In this document: positions 1 to 11,361 of the stretch, in pieces
Layout: each line of letters opens with the position of its first letter
Position numbering within the stretch: position 1 is the stretch's first letter
NCBI GenBank assembly: GCA_021234155.1
Contig: JAJEKV010000064.1
Coordinates: 7,752,001-7,816,000 of the forward strand
DNA length: 64,000 bases
DNA from: Isoetes taiwanensis
Taxonomy: Eukaryota > Streptophyta > Lycopodiopsida > Isoetales > Isoetaceae
Direction: 5' to 3'
The notes under the pieces: model-generated
What the model was told of the DNA's origin: nothing
Seen by the model: only the letters and a program-made list of their open reading frames with translations
The model's database searches: none
Program-made: the position numbers and the translations under genes

Positions 1-771
1 AGTGCATTAAAGAGGCTAGCTAGGAGCATCAACTACCAGGCTTTAGGGTCTCTACCCCCCTTCCCAATACAATGAGTCCACAGAGATGCATCATCACATA
101 CATATCACAGAAGAACTAAAGGACAAGATCTAATCTAATTCACAGAGTTAGGTTCTTTAGTTATGGCTCGATATCTAGAGATCTAGATGGCTGCTATGGG
201 CAAATCAATAGGCTAAACCTACTTATTCTATGTCTGGAAGGCAGTTTAGACTATTGATTTGGAAAAATACCTGACCCCTGGCTTGCTCCTCCTGCTCTGA
301 ACGCATCCATGCTGCAGAATTGCTTGAAGATGAAGCTAGAAAGGGAAACTAATGGCCTAGTCTGCAGAGACAGACTTTGGGAGGCGAGATTGGCTCTTGG
401 AGCAAGCAAAACAGAGCCCTAGAAGGCTGTGGACAAAAATGGAAAGTTAGGGTTTCCTATGCCTATATATACTAAGGGTTAGGCTAGGGTTTCCCATTAT
501 TCCTTTAAGCATGTGGGATAATTGGATGTGGCCCACTTGCCTTTATTACCTAGGTGGCATAAAGTGTACACATGGGTAAATGTGTACACATGGATAAATG
601 TGCACATGAGTAAATGTGCACATAAATAAATGTACACACCTTGCAAGTTGCCCCCTAGGGTGCTACTTGCTTGGCTACACGTCGGCGTACACGTCAATCG
701 GGATGGCGTGTACGCGTGACGAGGCAGTACAGTATACGTCTTAGGACCGTATACTGTGCTGGAACGTCACA
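1..771 (-). repeat. 3' LTR (partial, cut by the window start)
   Basis: It matches 5136-5846 with scattered substitutions, then continues about 60 bp further to the terminal ACGTCACA at 771. The stretch 540-640 contains four to five copies of an approximately 17-bp unit around AAATGTGTACACATG. An inverted pair (CAGTACAGTATACG and CGTATACTGTGCTG, about 725-761) lies just inside the end. On the minus strand this is the downstream LTR. Confidence 0.85.
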
Positions 772-781
772 TTCTCCCCAC

Positions 782-996
782 CAGGGTTCGAAATTGGGGG
801 GGTTCGACCCTTAAAAATTCGGCCATTCCAAAAAATTTCCGATAGCCAAAAAATATTCCCGGCATTTTTTCAGGCTATTTTTGAAGAAGTTTCTAAGGAT
901 TTCCGGAAAAGTATGCTATAATTTCATGTATTTCCGGCAGCCTTAAATGAAAGCAGGCATTTTAATGGTTAAGGCAAATTCTAATTTCGAACCCTG
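782..996. mobile_element. 215-bp hAT-type MITE
   Basis: Perfect 14-bp terminal inverted repeats, CAGGGTTCGAAATT at 782 and its complement ending at 996, are flanked by an 8-bp direct repeat CTCCCCAC (774-781 and 997-1004). An 8-bp target duplication with CAGGG-type ends is the hAT signature. It has no coding capacity. It inserted beside the polypurine tract of the LTR element and so is younger than it. Confidence 0.82.
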
Positions 997-2817
997 CTCC
1001 CCACCTTAAAATGATGCTGTCCGCAGCATCGAGATTCTCCCCACCTTGGGATCTTCCTGTCCTGCAACCAACTTGATGCATACAATTATTATTATAGTTA
1101 CACAATTATTAGAATTACTCTAAGGTAATGTTTAAGACATTACTGTACTATTTCATTATTCAATTAACTTATCACTTCATAACTTAATCAATGCAAGGTA
1201 ATTACTAACCTTACTTAATACAACATTTAATTATCGAAATTTATCAATTTCATACAAAATTTACACTTCCAATGTACTCTTCATCCCTTGCAATACGTTA
1301 TAACAAAATTTGTGTTGCAAGTCTTTGCACCTTGAAATCCTGCATTAATTTTACAATATCTATAATTACATACTTACTATCTTACACAAGATTTAAGCGA
1401 TTAGTTTCAATGATAGAATCACAACTACTCTAGAACTATCTATACAAGTGCTCGTGATGCGACTCCCTGCCGGTTCTTCGTTCTCATTGGCCTCCTGGAT
1501 TCACACCACGCTAGAATATTAATGTAAAGTTGGTTATAAGGGGACCACCCCATCTATCTACATGAATGCATGACTAATCTCCCGGCGTAGGAAGAAGATG
1601 CTTCTTCCATCGTGGCCGTGGAGACAGCGCCCTATAATGCCTATATGACGCTCATGCCTACACCTTTAGTTGCCTGAGGCGTGGAGGATAGGGTCCTTCC
1701 CGTATCAGGGCGTGAAGGATAGGGTCCTCGCCGTAGGCATTGACTAGAGGTTCTTTCCTATCAATGCATTCCTGAATGACCTCTTATCTCTCGAGGTCGT
1801 CTACTTCCGTGCGACGGAAGTAGACTTTTTAATCTACCTTCCACTCATCCAAGCAGAACCGCGGTCATGTCTACAATGACATTACACCACGTCCTAGAGA
1901 TCACCGTAGTGGTCCCATCATCGGTAATTACGCATGCAACCCATACTTAGCATAGGCTGCATGCGTAGATTAACTTGAAACCTGCATGATTTATGCTAGC
2001 TCCTTTAATGCATGCGATTAACATAATTACCCTAAGGTAATATTTATGAATTAACATTATCATAGTATCGGATACATTACTTCTGATAGTACAATTATAT
2101 TTACTCTAAGCTTTACAATATTTAGCGACTTTTAGATCGCGATTATTTAAACGATAACCCTGATTTAGACCTATTGTTACATAGACAAGGTTTTTAATTA
2201 TCATACACAAGAATTAGATGTGCTTTTTATTCTCTTCCTTGGGTCCTGCATTACCCTTGGAAGTATAACCCTAAGATGTACTTAAGTATATCTGAATTCT
2301 ATTTTCTATTTATATTTATAAGGACCCCGAGGTCATATAGCTATCCTTGGAAGGAATTGCATCCTTGCGAAGGATTAATTAACATGCTACCTCACATTAT
2401 TGTTGTTATTTAACTTATTTCCCTATGATACATATACGTATGGCAAATTCTATGCAGTTATTAGGATCTATATTTAACTTATCAATAAGACACATTAAAG
2501 CTTATAATACATGTGCACACCTTACCTAAGGCTAGAACGCATTCACCCATTGAGCCGGCGTCGAGTAATTTGGAGATGACTTGGTCGTTGCATTGCTCCC
2601 ATAGTTTTGCTCCACTTCATTGGTGTAGTTAGCTACCACAGTTTGGAAAAACAATTCAAGGGTTTGAGCCATTTTGGTCGTTTTGAGCTAGGGTTTGACA
2701 TTTCTAGCCTAATTTGAATCATAAATGGATTCTAGACTGTCTAACGGTCCTATTGCAATAAATTTCAGGCGATTTGGAGCTCTGTAGCTCAAGTTATGGA
2801 GGTTCAAAGTTTGGATA

Positions 2818-2882
2818 TCTCATGGTATGCGCTGGGAGGCAAAACCAAAATTTGGTTTTGGGTCTGGGCGCATACTGTGAGA
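2818..2882. repeat. foldback hairpin, copy 1 of 3
   Basis: The left arm TCTCATGGTATGCGC pairs with the right arm GCGCATACTGTGAGA, with two mismatches or G-T pairs. The loop holds GGCAAAACCAAAATTTGG, itself partly palindromic. Related copies are at 3032-3098 and 4036-4102. All three lie in the interior of the LTR retrotransposon. Confidence 0.7.
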
Positions 2883-3031
2883 CATTGGGCCCAATTTGGT
2901 CTAGACTTAACTAAATAACTTAACTAAATAAGGTAAACTAAGGGTCAAAACATGATAATCTCATCGAGATATGCAAGATTGACCCCTTACTGGCCGATTT
3001 GGAGGTGTTTTGGGCTAGTTTAGGCATGAAG

Positions 3032-3098
3032 GTCTCACGGTGTGCGCTGGGAGGCAAAACCAAAATCTGGTTTTTGGCCTGGGCACATATCATGAGAC
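3032..3098. repeat. foldback hairpin, copy 2 of 3
   Basis: Arms GTCTCACGGTGTGCGC and GGGCACATATCATGAGAC surround a loop nearly identical to that of copy 1. The arms differ from copy 1 at positions that partly compensate one another, so the ability to fold is kept better than the exact bases. Confidence 0.65.
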
Positions 3099-3240
3099 AT
3101 TGGGCACTATTTGGGCTACAAATGTCCAAATTTACTATAACAAAGGGCAATTGTTGCTAATTCGACCTAATTAACATCAATTATGCACATATAACTTACA
3201 ACAAAACACTTTGTATTAATCAAAATTTGTCATTTACAAT

Positions 3241-3786
3241 TTAATGGGGTTCTCCTTTAATGTGGCTGGCGAGGTGCATGTCTTTCTTCATTAAGGTCAC
3301 CCTCTTGGCGTGCATGCTGTTGAGTCTTCAAAATGTTGGACCAGCTTCTGCTCTGTTGCTTCTTGAACCTTGGCCTCCCGCTCTCGTTCTGCCCTCTCCT
3401 CTTCTTGTATCTCCCGCTCTATCTGCTCGTACACTTATTGGGTCTCTTCATCCATTGAACCCGGAGATCCAATGTCCTCTTCCTCCAGTGCTTCTGTTGA
3501 TCCCTGGGATCCCTACTCCTGGGCTGGCTGGTCCCCTTCTGTTGGCTTGGAGGAACTCCCTACCTCCAGGTTTGGGTTGAAGTCCTCGTCGTCTGAATCA
3601 TCGGAGGAGGCTGGCTGGTCGGCTGGCTATTCCTTGATGACTACCTTGACGTTCGGGGTATTCTTCGTCTTCCGCTTGGGCTCCTCCGCGCCATTGCCCT
3701 TCCGCTTCTTGTTTTCTTCGGCCTCCTTGGCCTCTGGCTGTTTCGCCTTGTCGAGGAAGTCGTGCGGTCTGTTTGGTGCGCGCCAT
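3241..3786 (-). pseudogene. histone H3-like gene in the gag position of the LTR element
   Basis: The minus-strand ATG at 3786 begins MARTKQTAR, the exact N-terminus of canonical histone H3. A Lys/Glu-rich tail and an acidic Ser/Asp stretch follow in a shifted frame. Nearer the 3' end come EATEQKLVQHFEDS (compare H3 alpha-2, EASEAYLVGLFEDT) and, after one more shift, HAKRVTLMKKDM (compare HAKRVTIMPKDI, the H3 loop-2/alpha-3 signature), ending at a stop at 3241. The order of H3 elements is therefore kept while alpha-1 and loop 1 are very diverged and charged. At least three in-frame stops and two frameshifts make this a pseudogene. It lies about 510 bp inside the primer-binding site, where gag normally sits, with no other gene in the element. 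Capture of a host H3 variant by a retrotransposon is my inference. Confidence 0.75.
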
Positions 3787-4035
3787 GTCGATCGGAGGTC
3801 GGGCGCCCTAAAGTCGCCTCGAAATGTGGAGCAAATTTCTAAACAGGAAGTCTACAAATGAGGGAGGGGGGGGGGCGTCTAGGTCTATTTATAGTTTGGG
3901 CAATTTTAGGTCAAATTCTAAGTTACTCTTAGAATTCTAACTAATCTAACTGATCTAACTAATTCTTACCTTAAAACTCGATCTAGCATGTTAGATCGTT
4001 AAAATTCATCATGTTTCAAGGTGATTATGGCCAAT

Positions 4036-4102
4036 GACTCACGGTGTGCGCCCTGGGCTTAACCTAAAAGTTAGGTTTGTGCTCTGGCGCATACCGTGAG
4101 AC
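4036..4102. repeat. foldback hairpin, copy 3 of 3
   Basis: Arms GACTCACGGTGTGCGCC and GGCGCATACCGTGAG pair almost perfectly. The loop differs from copies 1 and 2 (CTTAACCTAAAAGTTAGG), itself a small inverted repeat. It lies between the primer-binding site and the H3-like pseudogene, so on the minus strand it would be in the 5' leader. Confidence 0.65.
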
Positions 4103-4296
4103 ATTCCTACCTTAGATCAAATTTTAGTTCAACTTTTTGGTTTTCTTGGTTTTCAATTCTTTTAACTGTTACTAGCTTAGCATAACTACACAAAAATGAG
4201 AAAAAAATTTCCCACTTTTTCGAGGTTCGAGGATCCTACTAAGTTAGTACTACTGGGAGCATGGCCAGTGCTTTGCTCTTGGTCTCCAAGAACATT

Positions 4297-4308
4297 GCTC
4301 TGATACCA
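4297..4308 (-). promoter_or_regulatory. tRNA-iMet primer-binding site
   Basis: Read on the minus strand this is TGGTATCAGAGC, the complement of the 3' end of plant initiator methionine tRNA. One base separates it from the LTR boundary at 4310. It fixes both the orientation of the element and the inner edge of its 5' LTR. Confidence 0.9.
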
Positions 4309-4309
4309 C

Positions 4310-5846
4310 TGTGACGTCCCCTACTCGTATACGGTGCACTCACCGTTTACAAACAGGAGTTCATCCCCCATACCAGCTCCATGCTAATATAGGGCCCTCC
4401 ACGTGTCACTGCAACCTTGATGAGTTCCAGTAGGAAGAATGAAGGGGTCATTTTACCCTGTCTCCCTTCAGGGCCTACCTAGCTGCAGAAGCGTAAATAT
4501 ACATGTCAGTAGTACATACATCAACATCACATAACCATCACGAAGGATGGCTCATCATATATCTGCATAGATAGAGATCAGTACATCACATATGGAGATC
4601 CTACCCAAGGCTCAGACTCAAGGGATGGACTGACAGGCTTGGGTCTCCAGAGGTCAAGCAGACAGAATTCATGGCAATGGATTCGGCTGGCATAAGAACA
4701 TGGCTTAGGGTAGTCCACTCCATCCGCCCCTCCTGTGCAAACTTTGTAGAGTAGGTTGAAAAGTGTTGGGACCTGACTGTAGCCCGCCGGATGCATAGCC
4801 AAAGGGGCTACTTCTGGGTTGCATCTCCCCAGTCCCGATAGGGCAGGTAGGGATCACTCCCTCCAGAGGCTAGCATGCTGACTCAAGGTGACTAGAGGGC
4901 CACTGCCCGTACTCGACTGAACTCCATGGAAGGTGTCCAAAACCCCCCAAGAGTGTCGAACCCATGCAAAGCCCTCACGCAGTGGCAGAGCATTAGGTCT
5001 AGTGCACTGTAGTCCCCGATAGGCTTTACTACCAGAGGGACATGATCATGAGTCAGGACATGAACCTCCTTGTAAGCCAGTCTGGCCCCTTCACCCACAA
5101 CCAGGTGTGGTTCTTGTACACATGCCGAATTTATTAGTGCATTAAAGAGGCTAGCTAGGAGCATCAACTACCAGGCTTTAGGGTCTCTACCCCCCTTCCC
5201 AATACAATGAGTCCACAGAGATGCATCATCACATACATATCACAGAAGAACTAAAGGACAAGATCTAATCTAATTCACAGAGTTAGGTTCTTTAGTTATG
5301 GCTCGATATCTAGAGATCTAGATGGCTGCTATGGGCAAATCAATAGGCTAAACCTACTTATTCTATGTCTGGGAGGCGGTTTAAACTATTGATTTGGAAA
5401 AATACCCGATCCCTGGCTTGCTCCTCCTGCTCTGAACGCATCCATGCTGCAGAACTGCTTGAAGGTGAAGCTAGAAAGGGAAACTAATGGCCTAGTCTGC
5501 AGAGACAGACTTTGGGAGGCGAGATTGGCTCTTGGAGCAAGCAAAACAGAGCCCTAGAAGGCTGTGGACGAGAATGGAAAGTTAGGGTTTCCTATGCCTA
5601 TATAGACTAAGGGTTAGACTAGGGTTTCCCATTATTCCTTTAAGCATGTGGGATAATTGGATGTGGCACACTTGCCTTTATTAACTAGGCGGCATAAAGT
5701 GTACACATGGGTAAATGTGTACACATGAATAAATGTGCACATGAGTAAATGTGCACATAAATAAATGTACACACCTTGCAAGTTACCCCCTAGGGTGCTA
5801 CTTGCTTGGCCACACGTCGGCGTACACGTCAATCGGGATGGCGTGT
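4310..5846 (-). repeat. 5' LTR (outer end missing)
   Basis: Starts with TGTGACGTCCCC on the plus strand (the inner end) and is colinear with 1-711 from 5136 on. Similarity stops abruptly at 5846, about 60 bp before the expected LTR end, where kinase-coding sequence begins. A deletion, or loss of the terminal LTR sequence at or after insertion, is likely. Because of the missing end no target-site duplication can be read. Confidence 0.82.
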
Positions 5847-6286
5847 CAATACAATGACACTGAAATGAAAAACATGACAGTTGCAGCAGCTGCTTGTTTG
5901 CGCCAGTCATCTCAGTTTCGTCCTAGAATAAGCAGGGTAGGCTTACTAAATGAAACAAATTGTGCATTATCAAACAACTTTTTATAAAATTCCATCCAAG
6001 TTGTGAAGATTCACCAAAACATTGTTTTTAGGTTCTGAAATTGTTGGTTGGAGAAGAACAAAATGGCTTGCAATGGGCTGCAACAAAATTTGGTGAATCA
6101 TTCAACGAGTCATATTTCGATGAAATTGGGAAATCCGACATCAGAAGACATTTGGCATTAGCCATGGTAGGAGTTGATGATGATTTAGCCTCAATTAGCA
6201 CAGACCATAACATTATTGATTTTACAGACACAAATCAGGAAGAATACCTTGGCGGAAGGTTTAGTCGTTCCTCTAGCCTGGAATAA
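5847..6286 (+). CDS. receptor-like kinase, C-terminal exons (5' part cut off by the LTR element)
   Basis: Two exons read in phase: 5847-5936 (donor GGTAGG) and 6032-6286 (after TTTTTAG), ending in TAA. The first encodes kinase subdomain XI, with AAAACLRQSSQFRPRIS then VLKLLVGEE after the intron. This is the usual R-P-x-(I/M)-S-x-V-L-x-L-L-x-G-E signature of plant receptor-like and receptor-like cytoplasmic kinases. The remaining 75 residues form a Ser-rich, kinase-family tail ending GRFSRSSSLE. Everything upstream, including the catalytic loop, is missing from the window, and the coding sequence starts exactly where the truncated LTR stops. Either the retrotransposon interrupted the gene or the junction is a deletion scar. 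If the missing half lies beyond position 1, the LTR element would have to be treated as an intron. Confidence 0.7.
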
Positions 6287-9200
6287 CATGTTTATCAAAT
6301 CCCGATGTCTGGGAACTGTCACCATACGACACCATTGTTTTGTATACATAGTTCAATGTATATGATTCCAGAGTTAAATTCTGCCTTTGCTGGAAATTGT
6401 GATAGATTAGCTGTAGGAGCACTTCCAGTTGAAAAGGCTAAGTATACAAATAATCATGGAAATGGAGAGACCAATTTTTGATAAGAAATGACATTTTCCT
6501 AGTCTAGTATCGTTGGATTAAGGTTTCTTTCCTGAACTAAAACTTAATTGTTAGAAAGAATGCATGGTAAACTTAATTGTTAGGAAGAATGCATGGTATT
6601 TTAAGATGGTTCAAATATGTCTTTTGTCTTCTGTTTAATGTGCATCCTTTTTAGCCTCACCATTGCTTGTGCAATGGCAAGGTTAGACTTGCTTTATTAC
6701 TTCTAGATCTTAATATGATTTTAAGGGTCTCTATTGCGTTCATTTTAAACCATTGGATATTATCTTATATATCCCCTTTACGAAATTTACACATCAAATT
6801 TGTGTTGAATTTTTTTGCGAAAGAGTACTGTAATGGTTGTCTATTCTATTCTATTCTCAAGGGTACTATGATGGTTGTCAATGGTTGTCATGTGTGTCAA
6901 GGCTACATTGCCTACTCGTCAATGGGGAATTCCTGCATTAGAGATTTCAATCTCTCAATCGTGTTTATCCTAGCACATATGCTGACATGAATACATCATG
7001 GGGTACATTGTAGTATCCATGATGAGGATTCATAGTCATGGGGCTTTGCATGAGGCGTTGGCCTCAACAAACCATATAGTTTAAGCTTCTATTTGGATGA
7101 TTCTTGAATTGTACTAGTGTCCAACTAGAAGAAGCATGCTTCAAGTAAAAAAGTAAACGAATTCCAAAAATGTCATGTCAAAATCTTGACTTTTAACATG
7201 TGTTACCTCCAATAATTTGCAATGAATAATAGAAGATTAAATGCATCCTTAAAATACCAAGTCAAATTTGAGCTTTTAGCATATGCTTACCTCTGCCATT
7301 TGCCCATAAATAATATCCCCTCCATCATTTGTCATGGATAAAAGAAGATTAAATTCATCCTTAAATACCAAGTCCAATCTGATGTTCTAGCATATGCATT
7401 ACAACCGCCATTTGCCCATAAATAATACTCATTTTACACCTACACTATTGTCATCCCAAAATATAAATAATACTCCCTTTACACTTGGACTAATGTCATC
7501 CCAAAATATATTGACACTTTTGTGTTTTAAGAAGCCAAGGCACAAGCAAATTATAAATATAATACTCGAAAAGAACATAATTTCTCGGACCCTACAGTCT
7601 AAGAGATAGAACAAAGAACAAAGAGTATAGGTACTCCAAAATATGCTAAAAATAGTTATTTTTTTTAATATCTATAGGTCATGAAGGGCACACGAGCAAG
7701 CGCAAGAACTGGACATGGAAGTCCAAGGCTAGCATTGAACTAGAATGGTTTTGTATGGCTTCGACCATCCCTTATACATACAATATTATATTGTCTAATA
7801 CATAATTTGGATGTCTGCAAGACTGCCACTTGGCGAGTATGCATGAATGCCAGCTTGGGGGAGTGTCAGTTTGGTGAGTATGCATGGTCGCTATCATGCA
7901 TGATCTTCATATGAGGCCATGGGAATATATGAGAAACACTGAGCTTAGTTGCTAGGTTGTTTTCTTTGAGCTAAGAAGGTCATAGGTTTGAAACTCGACT
8001 CAAACATTTGAGTGACGATTGTACTTGGATGATGATTGAACGTAGAGAAACTCGGCCCAAATATGCAAAATGCCATGTTAGCATTGGGGTGATGGTCATT
8101 TGTACAAGATCTATATAGTCGACATAGCCATTTGATGATGATTATATGTTCATACACTCGACTTGATATTGTATGTAGTATGGTATGTGACAGTCAGGTC
8201 ATGTGCAAGTAGTATTTGGTTGCTTTGGCTTGGCTTGCTGAGGGGGTATGTGGGGTATGGGATAAAGCCTTGAAAAGGTTGGGGCCCGTTATATAACGAT
8301 TTTCATGAAGGATCCGCCCTCTTGGTGTGTTGCTTAGCACTAAGAGATTACTGCGTAACATTTGGCATCACAACCAAGGTTCAATTAGTGGCAGCCACCA
8401 CCATGTAACTCCCCACCATGTTGTGGATCATGTATGTTACTACAATTTTTACTTGCACCATCTGCTATATGCCATTTGTGACCCTAATAATTTGGTTCCA
8501 ATTCAAACATGTATGGAATATATCCAAATACCCAAGTGAAGATACGTAGTTTCACACCATATAGAAATGCTTCATGTCGAATGTCCTTATCATATACATC
8601 CACGTGATGTGACTCGTTTAACGGTGCTATGGATGAAGAACTATAGTTTAATAGATTGTGAGTATTGAGAAGTGATGACATTGCGAGGTTTGGGGTTAGG
8701 CTATGCATCAATGTTTCATTCCTCTACAAAACCTGCTCCTCAGATGTTTGAAGCTCTCTGTGACAAAAAATCGATGAGAGGTCTTCAAGCAGTTCTCTCA
8801 TTTCTATGCTAACGAAACATGTATTTCCATTCTATGCTCTATTACACTTGTCCTTATGCTTCTGCAATACTTCTTCCATGCCGAGCACCAAATGTTTCTT
8901 CAGGCCAATTCTAATAAAGTCATGGTATCAAGTATTCTATTGTCTAGAAGTAGCAATTTGAATTGATTGCAAAACATGACTTTGGACTATGATTTAAGCC
9001 ACTTCACCATCCGGCTATGGAGGGCAACCCTCCGTGCGCAGCATCTTGTTTTTGCTGCCTGTTTTGACGGGCAAAAAAACAAAAAACAGGCATGAAAGCC
9101 GTCAAACTTGAACCCTATAATGGTATTTCAGAAATATCTCTTAGTTAATAGAAACATACTCTTTCAAGAAAAAAAAGGTTGCTGATTGTATGCATCCAAG

Positions 9201-9391
9201 GGTTAATGTCGTGCCACGTTTACGCATCGAATATAAACATATAAAATCCTGCGAGGGAAAGAAGGGCAGAAGAAATACTGATAATGTTGTGCTCCCGCCA
9301 ATTGCATTTCCCTCTCTTTCTTTCTCGACCTTATTATTCCCCGCTTTTCCCCAACTCTCCAACTCTGTCCTTCACAAATCTTGGCTTGGCT
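6287..9391. other. intergenic, no gene recognised
   Basis: AT-rich sequence with only short, unsupported reading frames. About 7190-7530 contains imperfect direct duplications of a 110-120 bp unit (AGAAGATTAAATGCATCCTT, GCCATTTGCCCATAAATAAT and the sequence around ATGTCATCCCAAAATATA each recur). The rest holds no structure I can name. The last 200 bp, with pyrimidine-rich tracts, are presumably promoter and 5' UTR of the HMG-box gene. Confidence 0.5.
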
Positions 9392-10602
9392 ATGGCGGCA
9401 ACTGCAAAAAATCAGGCTCCCAAGCCAAGAAAGAGAGTAGACTTTGATTCTGGGTCTCTGAAGCGTGCAACAAATGGAAGCGCTTTCATCCGATGGTACT
9501 TTCTTTTCGAGTTTTTGGTTAGCTTGTCGTTACGCTTCTTGTAGCTAATCACTAACACTAGATTCGTGTTTTTTTAGTGAAAACTGTAACAAGGATATAC
9601 CTGTTGCTACTGCTGATATGCATGACTGCAGAAAAGATGCCATTACGAAAGGTAAGGTTATATAAAATAGGATCAATCTTGCTTCACATTTCATGTAATG
9701 CATGCGTAACTAATAAGCTCTGTTGGAGTTTATGCAGCAAGATTGATGGAAAATGTAAAAGGAACGTTGACAAAAGTGGAGCCAAAGCAAGATACTCAGA
9801 AGTATTGAATGCTTGCTTTTCTTAATTGTGCAATGTATGTTTATCTTTAACTAACATGATTATGATTCAGAGGATTGAAAAAAAGAGGAAAGGAGAAGAA
9901 ATCTGATTCCTCTGCGAAGAAATCCAAGTCGAGCAAAGACCCTAACATGCCAAAGCGTCCTATGACGGCATTTTTTATCTTCATGTAAAAGCTTTAACTC
10001 GTTCTCTGAGTTGTACATTTTCAGTATTTTACTTAAAAACAACGCTTCACAGGGAAGATTTCAGGAAAGAATACAAAGAGAAGAATCCTTCTGCTAAAAA
10101 AGGAAACGAGGTATTGACAAGTTCAGAGAAGTCTGGAAATTCTTTCTGCAACATAGGTTATTTAATATGTTATATTTAACAAAATTGAAGGTTGCTAAGC
10201 TTGGTGGTGAACGCTGGAAGGAAATGACTGACGAGGTGAGGGCTAGTGGTGGTTTGTTCTATTAAGATTTTATAAACATCTTATTCTTGTGCCTGGCAGG
10301 AAAAAGAACCATACACAAAGAAAGCTGCAGATTGCAAGTCCGAATACGAGGCCTCCATGAAAGAATATAATGGAAAGGTGTTGCCCCGTTTTTTTTTTTT
10401 TTTTGATGCACGCTTGCAGGCTGTTGATAATGTTATTGTGTCTACAGAAAAACTCTGATACAGCTGAAACTGGGGAGGAGGTTAGCTGCTTCTCGCATCC
10501 AAAGTGTGCTTACATTCCTTTTTTTTTTTTGGTTCTAATACATCGTTATTCTATTATGGAATGCAGGAAGTTGCAGATAACATCGAACCTGAACAAGACT
10601 AA
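9392..10602 (+). CDS. HMGB6: HMG-box protein, HMGB6/NFD type
   Basis: Nine exons with GT-AG introns give an open frame of 201 codons: 9392-9495, 9578-9651, 9738-9801, 9871-9984, 10053-10110, 10191-10235, 10300-10377, 10448-10480, 10567-10602. The N-terminus has a basic stretch (PKPRKRVDF) and a small Cys module, AFIRCENCNKD...DMHDC (about residues 32-52), typical of the plant HMGB6/HMG1-2-like group. After a Lys/Ser-rich linker comes one HMG box (about 107-180), with PKRPMTAFFIFM, KLGGERWKEMTDEEKEPY and a basic end. The acidic tail is short (TAETGEEEVADNIEPEQD). Family members bind and bend DNA without sequence specificity and are nuclear chromatin architectural proteins. No lesion is visible; it looks like a functional host gene. 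Confidence 0.93.
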
Positions 10603-11361
10603 AGCAAGACCATAGAAGTGTCATCATACTTTGCATATGTTAATATGCGGATGTACATAATTTTCAATCCTGTTCAGATCATTTTGTAATATGCTACCAA
10701 GCAAAAGTGGTGGCTGAAGCAACTTTTCGAATTGAGGGCTTCCGAATATATTTCATGGACCAGAAGCAGTCCTGGTGCATCATATACTACCTCCATCCAT
10801 AACAAGTTCTCTTATTAACGGATCAGTAATAGAAGCTTCAATTTTGTTTGTCCTGCAATTTTCTAAAAAGCTTCTTACGGAATCATTTGATTGCCCTTAA
10901 ACCACTGGTGCAGTTATCAGAATTTGACCATTTGTAGCTGTTAGATCAAAGATGGGTATTCAGATCCAGATAATCCTACTATTGCAAAAATTTATCATCG
11001 GTATAATCTTAATGTTAAAATAGTTTAAAGTCAATATCTGTAGTCTCGTATAGGAAAATGCAAAATTTTTAACTCAATTGTGCTACATATTAGGAAGCTT
11101 TATTCTTTCTGGATCATCAGAATGAAACTTAGGCTTGTTCTCAATGATGTCAAAAACAGGGTGCAAGAATAGGGTGCAAGGAGTCATTGATGTAAGGTGT
11201 TGGGTTGTAAATGAGAAAGCTAAAATGTGCGACCCTGAATAAAACACACCCTAAGCTCTACAAGTAGGGTGAACCACTTGTAAGAGTAGAATATGTGCCC
11301 GGCTTCAATATTCAAAAGAACATAAGTAAGCTAGAGATATAAGAGGGTTAAATAGTCTTAC
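10603..11361. other. intergenic, 3' flank of the HMG-box gene
   Basis: Contains the 3' UTR of the HMG-box gene and AT-rich spacer. No reading frame, RNA gene or repeat can be supported. If the minus-strand gene proposed at 11362-12120 is real, its downstream exons could lie here, but I could not identify any. Confidence 0.4.

Larger units (their letters stand above)
1005..3240. other. non-coding interior of the LTR retrotransposon
   Basis: AT-rich sequence with no supportable reading frame on either strand. The recognisable structure is a pair of foldback hairpins (2818-2882 and 3032-3098), with a third copy beyond the H3-like pseudogene at 4036-4102. A Ty3/gypsy or Ty1/copia pol domain would be expected here in an autonomous element and is absent. 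Confidence 0.6.
1..5846 (-). mobile_element. LTR retrotransposon, non-autonomous, carrying an H3-like gene
   Basis: Positions 1-711 and 5136-5846 are near-identical direct repeats, so they belong to two LTRs of one element. The LTR ends are TGTGACGT...ACGTCACA (4310 and 771). Next to the LTR edge at 4310, read on the minus strand, lies TGGTATCAGAGC (4308-4297), the primer-binding site complementary to initiator Met tRNA. On the other side a purine tract (complement of 772-783, GGTGGGGAGAA) precedes the LTR at 771. The element therefore runs on the minus strand: 5' LTR 4310-5846 (about 60 bp short at its outer end), internal region 772-4309, 3' LTR 771 to beyond the window start. No gag, protease, integrase or reverse transcriptase is visible. 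The only gene-like content is the H3-like pseudogene at 3241-3786. That fits a LARD-like element mobilised in trans. Confidence 0.88.

Noticed and set aside
3260-3861. Plus-strand frames over the H3-like pseudogene
   Set aside because: Ser/Leu/Pro-rich shadows of an Arg/Glu/Lys-rich minus-strand coding sequence.
4297-4308. Possible tRNA gene piece
   Set aside because: It is only the 12-base primer-binding site of the LTR element; no cloverleaf can be drawn around it.
9860-10042. Minus-strand frame in the HMG-box gene
   Set aside because: Antisense shadow of exon 4, which has conserved HMG-box residues and good splice sites.
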